A DNA stretch of 59,793 bases. Origin: JBFELU01 sp041572755. GTDB taxonomy: Bacteria > Actinomycetota > Acidimicrobiia > Spongiisociales > UBA11373. The stretch covers positions 1 through 59,793 of the forward strand of contig JBFFRY010000015.1 in the NCBI GenBank assembly GCA_041572755.1, written 5' to 3'. A model generated the notes under the pieces. It ran no database searches. It was not told the DNA's origin and saw only the letters and a program-made list of their open reading frames with translations. The position numbers and the translations under genes were made by a program. Below are positions 27,573 to 34,806 of this stretch, one piece after another; the first letter of the stretch is position 1; each line of letters starts with the position of its first letter.

Positions 27573-27588
27573 CCCGGTTCTCGCCGGG
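27573..27588 (+). terminator. Small hairpin after the importer operon
   Basis: CCCGG and CCGGG pair over loop TTCTCG directly after the permease 2 stop. The stem is short and lacks a T-run, so it is at best a weak terminator. Confidence 0.25.
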
Positions 27589-27594
27589 TACCCT
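27589..27594 (+). promoter_or_regulatory. Candidate -10 box of the YhhQ-family gene
   Basis: TACCCT, 9 bases before the ATG at 27604, with no Shine-Dalgarno sequence. It suggests a transcript separate from the importer operon. Confidence 0.4.
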
Positions 27595-27603
27595 CAGTCG
27601 ACC

Positions 27604-28236
27604 ATGCGCACCCGGCTGCCGATTGCCATCGCTCTGCTGGCCTCCGCCTACGTGGCGGCCCAGCTGCTGGCCGACATCAGCAGCCTGAAGATCACCGAGG
27701 TCGCCGGTTTCAGCATGGATGCGGGGACGCTGGTGTACCCGTTCACCTTCACGATCCGCGACCTGGTCCACAAGGTCGCCGGGAAGGCCGTAGCCCGGGC
27801 ACTCATCGTTGCGGCTGCGGTGATCAACCTGTTCATGGCCGGGTTGTTCTGGGTGGTGGCTCGGCTGCCCTCTGTTGCCGATGTCGGGCCTCAGACAGAG
27901 ATGTTCGGCGACGTGCTGGCCCCGGTGTGGCGCATCGTGTTCGCTTCGATCATCGCCGAAGTGCTCTCTGAGCTCATCGACACCGAGGCCTATTCGGCCT
28001 GGGTGCGCCGCTTCGGTTCCCGCCACCAGTGGGGGAGGGTGCTGGCCTCGAATGCGGTGGCCGTTCCGATCGACTCGGCGATCTTTGTGGTGATTGCCTT
28101 CGTTGGGACCGTTTCGGCGGCCGATGCCTGGGAGATCTTCGGCACGAACGTGCTGGTCAAGGGAGTCGTGACGGTGCTGTCGATCCCATTGATCTACATG
28201 GTCCGCCCCAGAGCCGAGGAATCAAGCGTCGGGTGA
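27604..28236 (+). CDS. YhhQ/VUT-family transporter, candidate queuosine-precursor permease
   Basis: 210 residues with about five or six membrane helices. The sequence matches the former DUF165 family: AAQLLADISSLKITEVAGF, TLVYPFTFTIRDLVHKVAGK, IIAEVLSELIDTEAYSAWVRR and SNAVAVPIDSAIFVVIAFVG. Escherichia coli YhhQ imports the 7-deazaguanine precursors preQ0/preQ1, and other members have been called vitamin uptake transporters. Here it follows a nucleoside importer, which fits salvage of a modified purine, but that link is inference. The 3' end overlaps by 15 bases with a convergent gene. Confidence 0.8.
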   Translation: MRTRLPIAIALLASAYVAAQLLADISSLKITEVAGFSMDAGTLVYPFTFTIRDLVHKVAGKAVARALIVAAAVINLFMAGLFWVVARLPSVADVGPQTEMFGDVLAPVWRIVFASIIAEVLSELIDTEAYSAWVRRFGSRHQWGRVLASNAVAVPIDSAIFVVIAFVGTVSAADAWEIFGTNVLVKGVVTVLSIPLIYMVRPRAEESSVG

Positions 28237-29046
28237 GACCCGACCGAAGAAGGTGATCTCCTGGGCGGCGAGCTCCCGGAACGGCTCCTTGCCCTCAAAG
28301 GACTGACCGGGGTAGGCGCTGGTGACTCGCAGGGTGAGGCTTGACGTGCGCAGGCTGCGGATCTGGACCCGCTGGGGTTCGTTGGTGTCGTCGAGCTCGG
28401 TGACCGTCGCCTGGGGGAGGTCGTCGATGATCACCTCGATGCCCTTGATCCGGGCGTTGCGCAGGAACCGCTCCTCATCCTCGAGGTTGTGGATGAAGAT
28501 CTCGGTGATCTGGACCGGAGGCGAGAAGAGGAAGGTGATCTCGGCGTCCACCCCGCCCTCCGTGGCGTTCCACGAGTTCGTGGGATCGTCGTCGACGAGA
28601 GCCGCGCAGGGGAAGGCCGCCAGCTCGGAGTTGCAGTCGGTCCTGATGGGGGAGAGCTGGACGACCTCGAGGATCGGCTGTGTGGTCGAGGTGGTCGAGC
28701 TCGTCTCAGCGGTTGAGTCGCCGCCCCCTCGGAAGACGTTGACGAGGAGGGCCAGCACGGCCACGGTGAGGATGACGCCCGCCAGCACCATCAGGGCCCG
28801 AGCTCCGGCCGTGGTGCGCAGCATCGGTTGGGGAGCGACCGGTAGCGGTGCCTGAGACAGCCGAGCTCCGCACGCTTCGCAGTGGCGATTGCCCGGAGGG
28901 TTGAGCGACCCGCACGACGGGCACGGCTGCGGTTGCGCGCCGGCCGGCCTCGGCGCCGTCTCGCCTGACTCATCTTCGGGCCTGTTCTCGAGTTGGAACG
29001 GCTCGAAGAGGTTGTCGAATGGATCTAGCTGGTCGTTGTCGTCCAC
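28222..29046 (-). CDS. Zinc-ribbon membrane protein with NADase-type glycan-binding/discoidin-like domain
   Basis: 274 residues, GTG start. An acidic N-terminal stretch is followed by a zinc ribbon (CPSCGSLN...HCEACG, about residues 42-59), one membrane helix (ALMVLAGVILTVAVLALLVNVF, about 84-105), a Ser/Thr linker and an external beta-sandwich. The sandwich starts with CNSELAAFPCAALVDDDPTNSWN and contains VQITEIFIHNLEDEERFLRNARIKGIEV, the layout of actinobacterial proteins annotated as zinc-ribbon plus NADase-type glycan-binding domain. It may bind envelope sugars outside while the ribbon contacts a partner inside. The ligand is unknown. Confidence 0.75.
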   Translation of the reverse strand: MDDNDQLDPFDNLFEPFQLENRPEDESGETAPRPAGAQPQPCPSCGSLNPPGNRHCEACGARLSQAPLPVAPQPMLRTTAGARALMVLAGVILTVAVLALLVNVFRGGGDSTAETSSTTSTTQPILEVVQLSPIRTDCNSELAAFPCAALVDDDPTNSWNATEGGVDAEITFLFSPPVQITEIFIHNLEDEERFLRNARIKGIEVIIDDLPQATVTELDDTNEPQRVQIRSLRTSSLTLRVTSAYPGQSFEGKEPFRELAAQEITFFGRVSPDA

Positions 29047-29129
29047 GGTGCTCGCTTCGGGCTCCCCTCGCAGCGGGCGCTGCGGGAACAGATTCGAGTT
29101 GGCCGGGGTATTGTGCCACGGATCGAGCT

Positions 29130-29360
29130 ATGGGGATTACCGCACTCGTGTTGCCGACCGTTCGTACTGTGGAGTCCTGGACCGCCACCGGCCGCATCGC
29201 CGGTGTGCTGCTCCTGGCGGCGGCGCTGGCCGCCGTCGTGGGGCTCGCTCGGGTGATGCTGGGGCGCCGCGCCGCTCAGATCACGGCTGGGGTGGTGGTG
29301 GCGGCGGCGGTGATCGGGGTGGTCCTCTGGGCCGTCGTTCGTGTCGTTGACGCGGCGTAG
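29130..29360 (+). CDS. Small two-helix membrane protein
   Basis: 76 residues from ATG 29130, chosen over a longer frame from 29019 whose first part is divergent from the neighbouring promoter region and reads like antisense. Two hydrophobic helices (AGVLLLAAALAAVVGLARVML and ITAGVVVAAAVIGVVLWAVV) are joined by a short basic turn GRRAAQ. No family is recognised. It sits between a divergent membrane protein and radA. Confidence 0.5.
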   Translation: MGITALVLPTVRTVESWTATGRIAGVLLLAAALAAVVGLARVMLGRRAAQITAGVVVAAAVIGVVLWAVVRVVDAA

Positions 29361-29363
29361 AGT
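29358..29363 (+). promoter_or_regulatory. Candidate -10 box of radA
   Basis: TAGAGT, overlapping the stop of the small membrane protein gene. The next ATG, 8 bases downstream at 29372, opens a six-codon frame rather than radA. Confidence 0.45.
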
Positions 29364-29371
29364 CGGCCCGG

Positions 29372-29392
29372 ATGGTTGAGGTCTCGGCATGA
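29372..29392 (+). CDS. Six-codon minicistron upstream of radA
   Basis: ATG 29372 encodes MVEVSA and stops at TGA 29390-29392, overlapping the radA start by 4 bases (ATGA). It lies 8 bases after a -10-like box, so it would be the first codon of a leaderless mRNA. Ribosomes starting there could re-initiate on radA, which has no good Shine-Dalgarno sequence of its own. This is an inference from spacing only. Confidence 0.4.
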   Translation: MVEVSA

Positions 29393-30687
29393 GCTACCGC
29401 TGCACGGAGTGCGGGTACGGCAGTGTCAAGTGGATGGGGTTCTGCCCCCAGTGCCGCAGCGACGGCGCCCTGGTCGAGATCGACGACCGGGTCGTGCCGG
29501 CCAAGGTCACCAGGCCGGCTTCGGTGGTCTCGGTCGTCAAGGTCGGTATCGATGCGACCGTGCACCGGCCGGTGGGCATCGGTGAGGTCGATCGGGTCCT
29601 GGGTGGAGGTCTGGTCGCCGGCGCCGCCATCCTGGTCGGCGGGGAGCCGGGGGTCGGCAAGTCGACCCTCCTGCTCCAGGTAGCCGGTTCGGTGGCGGGG
29701 GGAAGCGGGACGGTAGTGGTGGCCACCGCCGAGGAGTCGGCCGAGCAGGTGGCGCTGCGGGCGCGCCGACTCGGGGTGGGTGATCCCAACGTCATGATCG
29801 TGGCCGAGCGGGAAGTGGATGCCGTGGTGGCGGCCACTGCCGAACTGAGACCCGACTTGCTCATCGTCGACTCCATCCAGACCGTGGCGGTGACGGAGCT
29901 GGGCGGTGCCCCGGGCGGGGTCGCCCAGGTGCGGGAAGCGGCGGCCCGGCTGGTGCACGCCGCCAAGGAGACCGGCATACCGGTGGTGCTGGTCGGTCAC
30001 ATCACGAAGGACGGCTCGATCGCCGGACCCAAGTTGCTGGAGCACACCGTGGACGTCGTCCTCTATCTCGAAGGGGACGTCGAGCGGGGCCTGCGGGTCC
30101 TGCGTTGCCTCAAGAACCGATTCGGACCCACTCACCAGATCGGCCTATTCGAGATGAGGGATTCGGGGATGATGGAGGTGGCCGATCCCGGCGGTCTGCT
30201 GCTCGCCGATTGGAGGTCGGCCGTCCCGGGAAGCGTCGTCTTCCCGGCTGTCGACGGTCGCCGGCCCCTGTTGGTGGAGGTGCAGGCTCTGGTGGCAGAG
30301 GCCACCACTCCCCAGCCGCGACGAAGTGTCAAGGGGCTCGAATCGGCCCGCGTCCATCAGCTCCTCGCGGTGTTGGAACGCCACGCCGGTCTCTCCTTTG
30401 CCGGCCGCGACGTCTACGTGAGCGTGGTCGGCGGCATCCGCCTCCGGGACCCCGGTGCCGACCTGCCCGTGGCGATCGCCGCAGCATCGTCCCTTCTCGA
30501 TCGGGCTGTTGGTCCCCTGGCGGCATGGGGAGAGGTCGGGCTGACCGGCGAGGTGCGACCGGTCGCCCACCACGATCGGCGAGCCGGTGAGGTCGACCGG
30601 CTCGAGATCGCCACGGCGATCGGCCCCTCCCAAGATGGTGCCGACCGCATCGACCGGGTTCTGGCGCGGGTCGGCCTGCTGCCCTGA
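29389..30687 (+). CDS. radA: DNA repair ATPase RadA/Sms
   Basis: 432 residues. RadA is a RecA-like hexameric helicase that extends recombination intermediates by branch migration. The N-terminal zinc finger has Cys5, Cys8, Cys19 and Cys22 (CTECGYG...CPQC). Walker A GGEPGVGKST is at about residues 85-94. The RadA-specific KNRFG motif begins near residue 242. The C-terminal Lon-protease-like domain includes GGIRLRDPGADLPVAIA and WGEVGLTGEVRPV, close to the usual GEVGLSGE. Length is standard. Together with disA it forms the same pair as in Bacillus subtilis, where RadA and DisA interact. Confidence 0.96.
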   Translation: MSYRCTECGYGSVKWMGFCPQCRSDGALVEIDDRVVPAKVTRPASVVSVVKVGIDATVHRPVGIGEVDRVLGGGLVAGAAILVGGEPGVGKSTLLLQVAGSVAGGSGTVVVATAEESAEQVALRARRLGVGDPNVMIVAEREVDAVVAATAELRPDLLIVDSIQTVAVTELGGAPGGVAQVREAAARLVHAAKETGIPVVLVGHITKDGSIAGPKLLEHTVDVVLYLEGDVERGLRVLRCLKNRFGPTHQIGLFEMRDSGMMEVADPGGLLLADWRSAVPGSVVFPAVDGRRPLLVEVQALVAEATTPQPRRSVKGLESARVHQLLAVLERHAGLSFAGRDVYVSVVGGIRLRDPGADLPVAIAAASSLLDRAVGPLAAWGEVGLTGEVRPVAHHDRRAGEVDRLEIATAIGPSQDGADRIDRVLARVGLLP

Positions 30688-30716
30688 GGGGCCCCTCAGG
30701 AAATCGGGTTTCGTAG

Positions 30717-30722
30717 TAGCCT
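30717..30722 (+). promoter_or_regulatory. Candidate -10 box of disA
   Basis: TAGCCT, 8 bases before the ATG at 30731, with no ribosome site between. A small inverted repeat (GAGGGGCCCCTC, 30686-30697) lies just upstream, at the end of radA. Confidence 0.45.
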
Positions 30723-30730
30723 CGCCGCGG

Positions 30731-31792
30731 ATGACCCAGTCGGACACCGCCATTGAGATCCTGCGGGCGTTGGCACCCGGAGAGACTCTCCGCAACGCCA
30801 TCGATCTGATCCTGCGCCAGGAGACCGGGGCACTGGTGGTGCTCGGCTACGGGAACGACGTCGAAGCGATCTGCACCGGGGGTTTCCACCTCAACGGCGC
30901 CGACTTCAGTGCGGCCCGACTCGCCGAGCTGGCCAAGATGGACGGTGCCGTGGTCACCGACGGGGCGGCCGAGGTGATCTACCGGGCCAACGTTCATCTG
31001 ATTCCCAACCCGTCGATCGAGACCAACGAGACGGGGACCCGACACCGGACCGCGGAACGGGTGGCGGTGCAAACGGGTCGCCCCGTTGTGGTGGTCAGCG
31101 AGGGCCGATCGACCGTCACTGTGTTCACCGCCCGCGACAAGTTCGAGTTGCGGAACCCGACTTCGCTCTTGGCGCAGGCCAACCAGAATCTGCTGAGCCT
31201 GGAGCGCTTCCGGCGCCGATTGGCGGATGCGGAGGCCCGCTTGACTCAGTTGGAGGTCGACGACATCGCCGTGTACCGCGACGTCGTGTTGATCTTCCAG
31301 AGGGCGTCGCTCGTGCAGCGGGTGGCATCGATGATCGAGTATTACGCCGTCGAGTTGGGCGGGGAGGGCGACATCATCGAGATCCAGGTGGAGGATCTCC
31401 TGTTGGGCGTGCGCCGAGTGGTGGGGCTGGTGTACGCCGACTACGCCCGGGTGTACCCGCCTGAGGTGGAGGATCCCCTCGACCTTCTGGCCAGCATCGA
31501 CACCGAACACCTCGCCGATTTTGCCCGGGTGTCTGCTCCTCTGGACCTGGGGCCGCTCGACAGCCAGGCGCGGTCTCGGGGCTATCGGATTCTCGATCGG
31601 ATTCCCCGGCTGCCCGAAGCCGTGAAGGAGTCGCTGGTGGCACGTTTCGGGAATGTTCAGGGCTTGCTGCGCGCTTCAGTTGGTGATCTCGATGAGGTCG
31701 AGGGCGTCGGCCGGACCAGGGCCCGCCAGTTGCGGCATTACTTCGACCGTCTGCTCGACACCACCCGGACCTGGGACTTCGACGAGGAGTGA
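30731..31792 (+). CDS. disA: DNA integrity scanning diadenylate cyclase DisA
   Basis: 353 residues from ATG 30731. DisA makes c-di-AMP from two ATP molecules and senses branched DNA. The DAC domain shows the catalytic DGA (KMDGAVVTDGA, near residue 71) and the RHR motif GTRHRTAER near residue 103, both intact. A helical middle domain follows. The C-terminal helix-hairpin-helix DNA-binding part is seen as ESLVARFGNVQGLLRASVGDLDEVEGVG. Length matches characterised DisA proteins (about 350-360). No phosphodiesterase or potassium transporter gene is present in the window. Confidence 0.96.
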   Translation: MTQSDTAIEILRALAPGETLRNAIDLILRQETGALVVLGYGNDVEAICTGGFHLNGADFSAARLAELAKMDGAVVTDGAAEVIYRANVHLIPNPSIETNETGTRHRTAERVAVQTGRPVVVVSEGRSTVTVFTARDKFELRNPTSLLAQANQNLLSLERFRRRLADAEARLTQLEVDDIAVYRDVVLIFQRASLVQRVASMIEYYAVELGGEGDIIEIQVEDLLLGVRRVVGLVYADYARVYPPEVEDPLDLLASIDTEHLADFARVSAPLDLGPLDSQARSRGYRILDRIPRLPEAVKESLVARFGNVQGLLRASVGDLDEVEGVGRTRARQLRHYFDRLLDTTRTWDFDEE

Positions 31793-31837
31793 TCCCCGGC
31801 CTCGCGAGCATGTGAAAAGGTGTGCCAGGGCGCCGTC

Positions 31838-31843
31838 TACAAT
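31838..31843 (+). promoter_or_regulatory. Candidate -10 box of carD
   Basis: TACAAT, 26 bases before the carD ATG; AAAGG (31861-31865) serves as ribosome site. It is one of the closest matches to TATAAT in the window. Confidence 0.5.
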
Positions 31844-31869
31844 GCGCGCCCGACCCGACGAAAGGCAGC

Positions 31870-32640
31870 ATGGCGACCAAGAAGACCAGCGCGTCTACGT
31901 CCAAGCAGGCGGCCAAGAGGAGCACCGCCAGGAAGACCGCCAAGAAGGCGGCGGCCAAGAAGGCTCCCGCCAAGAAGTCCGCGGCCAAGAAACCTCCCGC
32001 CAAGAAGGCTCCCGCCAAGAAGACCGCGGCCAAGAAGGCTCCCGCCAAGAAGTCCGCGGCCAAGAAACCTCCCGCCAAGAAGGCTCCTGCCAAGAAGACC
32101 GCGGCGAAGAAGGCTCCCGCCAAGAAGAAGCCGGCGTCTCCCTTTGCCGTGGGGGACAAGGTCGTCTACCCGCACCATGGAGCCGCCACGATCATCAAGA
32201 AGGAGCGCCGCGAGTTCAACGAGAAGCAGACGTACTTCTTCGTGCTCGAGGTGGCCACCGACCAACTGACGCTACGAGTCCCCGTCGACAACGCCACCGA
32301 GTTGGGGGTGAGGCCGGTTATCTCCAAGGCCGCCGCTCGGCGGGTCTTCGCGACGTTCAAGGAAGACCCGCAGGAGGCCGGCGCCAACTGGAGCCGGTGG
32401 TACAAGCTGCTCACCGAGAAGATCAACAGCGGTGACATCTATCAGGTGGCCGAGGTCGTTCGCGACCTCACATATGCTCAGCAGACCAAGGGGATTTCGC
32501 CCGCCCTCAAGCGGATGTTGTCGAAGGCGCGGCTCATCCTCACCAGCGAGATCCGCTTTGCGCTCGACGTCTCGGAGGAGGACGCCACCAAGCGTCTCGA
32601 CCGTGCGCTTCCCAAGGTCGAGGTCCTCGAGGATGAGTGA
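31870..32640 (+). CDS. carD: CarD-like transcription regulator with a Lys/Ala/Pro-rich histone H1-like tail
   Basis: 256 residues from ATG 31870. Residues from about 90 on are a standard CarD: the RNA polymerase interaction domain opens with PFAVGDKVVYPHHGA, and the DNA-binding half has ANWSRWYKLL, with Trp174 in the place of the tryptophan that Mycobacterium CarD (W85) wedges into the -10 region, then VAEVVRDL and KRMLSKARLIL. Actinobacterial CarD proteins are about 160 residues long; the extra 90 here form an N-terminal tail of pentapeptides such as PAKKA and AAKKP that resembles histone H1 and HU tails. It probably binds DNA non-specifically and strengthens promoter or nucleoid association. 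The position after disA is conserved. Confidence 0.9.
   Translation: MATKKTSASTSKQAAKRSTARKTAKKAAAKKAPAKKSAAKKPPAKKAPAKKTAAKKAPAKKSAAKKPPAKKAPAKKTAAKKAPAKKKPASPFAVGDKVVYPHHGAATIIKKERREFNEKQTYFFVLEVATDQLTLRVPVDNATELGVRPVISKAAARRVFATFKEDPQEAGANWSRWYKLLTEKINSGDIYQVAEVVRDLTYAQQTKGISPALKRMLSKARLILTSEIRFALDVSEEDATKRLDRALPKVEVLEDE
31951..32130 (+). repeat. In-frame 15-bp/75-bp tandem repeat coding for the CarD tail
   Basis: The basic unit is 15 bases (five codons, [A/P]-A-K-K-x). Five units make a 75-base block, 31951-32025, repeated almost exactly at 32026-32100 (one C to T change) and in part up to 32130. The near identity of synonymous positions points to recent duplication, so copy number may vary between strains. 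Confidence 0.85.
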
Positions 32641-32655
32641 CGAGGGCGGCCTCCG

Positions 32656-33720
32656 ATGATCAGCGAGGCCGTCCGACTCGTCATCACCCTGGCTTTCACG
32701 GCCTTCGGCTTCTTGATCGGCCGCGGCATCCCCGACTGGGCGGAAGGCTCCGAAATCGACCCGGACGTCGCCATCGTGCTCGGCGCCGTCGTCGGGGCGG
32801 GCGTGGGGTACGTGATGGGCGGTCTCATCGGTCGGCTCGTCCGGCGCGGACTGGAGCGCGCCCCCGAACTGGTGGCCAGGGCCACCGGGCCCCAACTCTT
32901 CGCCGGCACGTTCGGCCTTCTCGCCGGACTGATCGTCGGCGTCGTGCTGGCGGTTCCTCTCGTGGCGTTCCTTCCTCCCGCAGTGGGGTGGCCGCTCGCC
33001 GCACTCATCGTGCTGCTGTTGGCGGCCTTCGGGGGCAAGGTGTTCTCCTCGCGGTCGGGCGACCTCCTGGCCGCGGCGGGTCTTCGCCCGAAGGAGCCGC
33101 TTCGAGTGCGGCCCGATCTCCCCGGTGCTTCGAGCTTCGTCATCGACAGCAGCGCCGCCATCGACGGGCGAATCCTGGAGTTGGCTCGGGCAACCCTCGT
33201 GTCGGGTCAGGTGTGGGTGCCTTCCTTCGTCCTCGATGAACTGCAGGGCATCGCCGACTCGGGGAGCAAGAGCCGGCGGAGAAGGGGGCGACGGGGGCTC
33301 GACGTCCTCGAGGCTCTTCGGGATGTCTCGGGAATCGACCTGAGAGTGACCGACGAGACGGTGCCCGAGCACGAGGAGGTCGATGCCAAGCTCCTGGCGC
33401 TTGCCGCCAGGACGGAGGCGACCTTGGTGTCCACCGACCACAACCTGACCAAGGCGGCATCCCTGAGGGGCATCCGAGTGCTCAACCCCCACGCCGTTGG
33501 GGAATCGCTGCGGCCGACCGTCGTTCCCGGCGACCGCATCGAACTGTTCGTCGAGAGAGAAGGGACCGAGCCCGGGCAGGGCGTGGGGTATCTCGATGAC
33601 GGGACGATGGTGGTTGTCGAGGGAGGCGCCGGGCTGGTTGGCGAGACGATCTCTGTGGAAGTCGCCAACGCGGTTCGCACTTCGATCGGGCGAATGCTGT
33701 TTGCGAGGGCCGCGCCGTGA
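32656..33720 (+). CDS. PIN/TRAM-domain membrane protein, YacL-like
   Basis: 354 residues. Four N-terminal hydrophobic segments (for example LVITLAFTAFGFLIG and LAALIVLLLAAFGG) anchor it. A PIN-type nuclease domain begins near residue 160 (FVIDSSAAIDGRI, WVPSFVLDELQGIAD, HEEVDAKLLALAA, LVSTDHNLTKAA) and keeps the acidic active-site residues. A TRAM RNA-binding domain closes the protein (VPGDRIELFVEREG, GVGYLDDGTMVVVEGG). This is the arrangement of Bacillus subtilis YacL, also encoded between disA and ispD. A membrane-tethered RNase role is inferred from the folds. It overlaps ispD by 4 bases. Confidence 0.9.
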   Translation: MISEAVRLVITLAFTAFGFLIGRGIPDWAEGSEIDPDVAIVLGAVVGAGVGYVMGGLIGRLVRRGLERAPELVARATGPQLFAGTFGLLAGLIVGVVLAVPLVAFLPPAVGWPLAALIVLLLAAFGGKVFSSRSGDLLAAAGLRPKEPLRVRPDLPGASSFVIDSSAAIDGRILELARATLVSGQVWVPSFVLDELQGIADSGSKSRRRRGRRGLDVLEALRDVSGIDLRVTDETVPEHEEVDAKLLALAARTEATLVSTDHNLTKAASLRGIRVLNPHAVGESLRPTVVPGDRIELFVEREGTEPGQGVGYLDDGTMVVVEGGAGLVGETISVEVANAVRTSIGRMLFARAAP

Positions 33721-34337
33721 CGACGGTGGGCATCGTCGTGGCCGCCGGCCGCGGCGAGCGATTCGGAGGGGAGAAGCACACCGCGCTGATCGGAGGGGTG
33801 CCGATGTGGCGGCGGGCTCGAGATGTGCTGCTGACCGGAGGAGTCGAACGGGTCGTGGTGGTCGGCGACGTTCCCGGCGGCGTCCCCGGCGGCGACCGGC
33901 GCCGGGACTCGGTGGCAGCCGGCCTTGCCGCAGTCGCCACCGATGCCGAATGGGTGGTGGTCCATGACGCGGCTCGTCCTCTGGCAACCCCTCACCTCGT
34001 GGTTCGCGTCCTCCAACGACTCCATGTCGGCGATGTGGATGCGGTCGTTCCGGTGGTGGCGGTGCGTGACACGATCAAGCGCACCGAGGGGGCGAGCGTT
34101 GTCGCGACGGTTCCTCGGGAAGGATTGGTGGCGGTGCAGACCCCGCAGGGCTTTCGGCTCACCGCGCTTCGGGAGGCGCAGGCCGCCCTCGATGAAGACG
34201 CCAGCGACGACGCAGTGCTGATCGAGCGAGCCGGCGGGGCGGTGGCAACGGTGGCCGGAGAACCGGAGAACCTCAAGGTGACGTATCCGTCCGATCTGGG
34301 TCTCGCCACGGCTTTGCTGGAGGTGATCGATGGGTAG
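33717..34337 (+). CDS. ispD: 2-C-methyl-D-erythritol 4-phosphate cytidylyltransferase
   Basis: 206 residues, GTG start. IspD attaches CMP to MEP in the non-mevalonate isoprenoid pathway. The nucleotide loop is VVAAGRGERFGGEKHTAL, with the family lysine retained although the usual PKQ reads EKH. VVHDAARPL, DTIKRTEG, TPQGFRL, SDDAVLIERAG and GEPENLKVTYPSDL complete the set. It is slightly shorter than many IspD proteins (about 225-235) owing to trimmed loops near residue 60. It overlaps ispF by 8 bases, so two steps of the pathway are made together. Confidence 0.93.
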   Translation: MTTVGIVVAAGRGERFGGEKHTALIGGVPMWRRARDVLLTGGVERVVVVGDVPGGVPGGDRRRDSVAAGLAAVATDAEWVVVHDAARPLATPHLVVRVLQRLHVGDVDAVVPVVAVRDTIKRTEGASVVATVPREGLVAVQTPQGFRLTALREAQAALDEDASDDAVLIERAGGAVATVAGEPENLKVTYPSDLGLATALLEVIDG

Positions 34338-34806
34338 CAGGGTCGGCTGGGGATTCGATGCCCATCGCTTCGGGGGCGACGGTCCCCTGCTGCTCGGCGG
34401 CGTTGCCGTCGATCAGAACCGGGGCCTGGTAGGCACCTCCGACGCCGACGTGCTGGCTCATGCCGTGGCCGACGCCCTGCTTGGAGGGGCGGCGCTGGGA
34501 GACCTCGGGGAGCACTTCCCGTCATCCGATCCGGCGTTGAGGGGTGCCGACAGTATGGAACTGCTGAGAGCCGTCGTCGAAAGGGTCCGGCAGGAGGGAT
34601 TCTCACCGGCCTCACTCGACGTCACGGTGATCGCCGAGACGGTTCGGGTGGCACCCTTTCGGTCGGCGATCCGCACGGCATTGGCCGAAGCACTCGGTGT
34701 TCACGTTGATGCGGTCTCGGTGAAGGCGACCACGACCGACGGGATGGGCTGCCTGGGGCGCAACGAGGGGCTAGCCGCCGTGGCCGTGGCGGTCCTCGAG
34801 AGCTGA
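34330..34806 (+). CDS. ispF: 2-C-methyl-D-erythritol 2,4-cyclodiphosphate synthase
   Basis: 158 residues, typical length. IspF cyclises CDP-ME 2-phosphate. The metal ligands are seen in GFDAHRF near the N-terminus and in DADVLAHAVADALLG; GDLGEHFPSSDP and the C-terminal VKATTTDGMGCLGRNEG also match. Its 3' end overlaps the convergent glycerophosphodiesterase gene by 36 bases, a long but plausible tail-to-tail overlap since both proteins are complete. Confidence 0.95.
   Translation: MGSRVGWGFDAHRFGGDGPLLLGGVAVDQNRGLVGTSDADVLAHAVADALLGGAALGDLGEHFPSSDPALRGADSMELLRAVVERVRQEGFSPASLDVTVIAETVRVAPFRSAIRTALAEALGVHVDAVSVKATTTDGMGCLGRNEGLAAVAVAVLES

Noticed and set aside
31951..32130. Direct repeats resembling a CRISPR or other non-coding array.
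   Set aside because: Units are contiguous without spacers, keep the reading frame and encode the lysine-rich tail of CarD.
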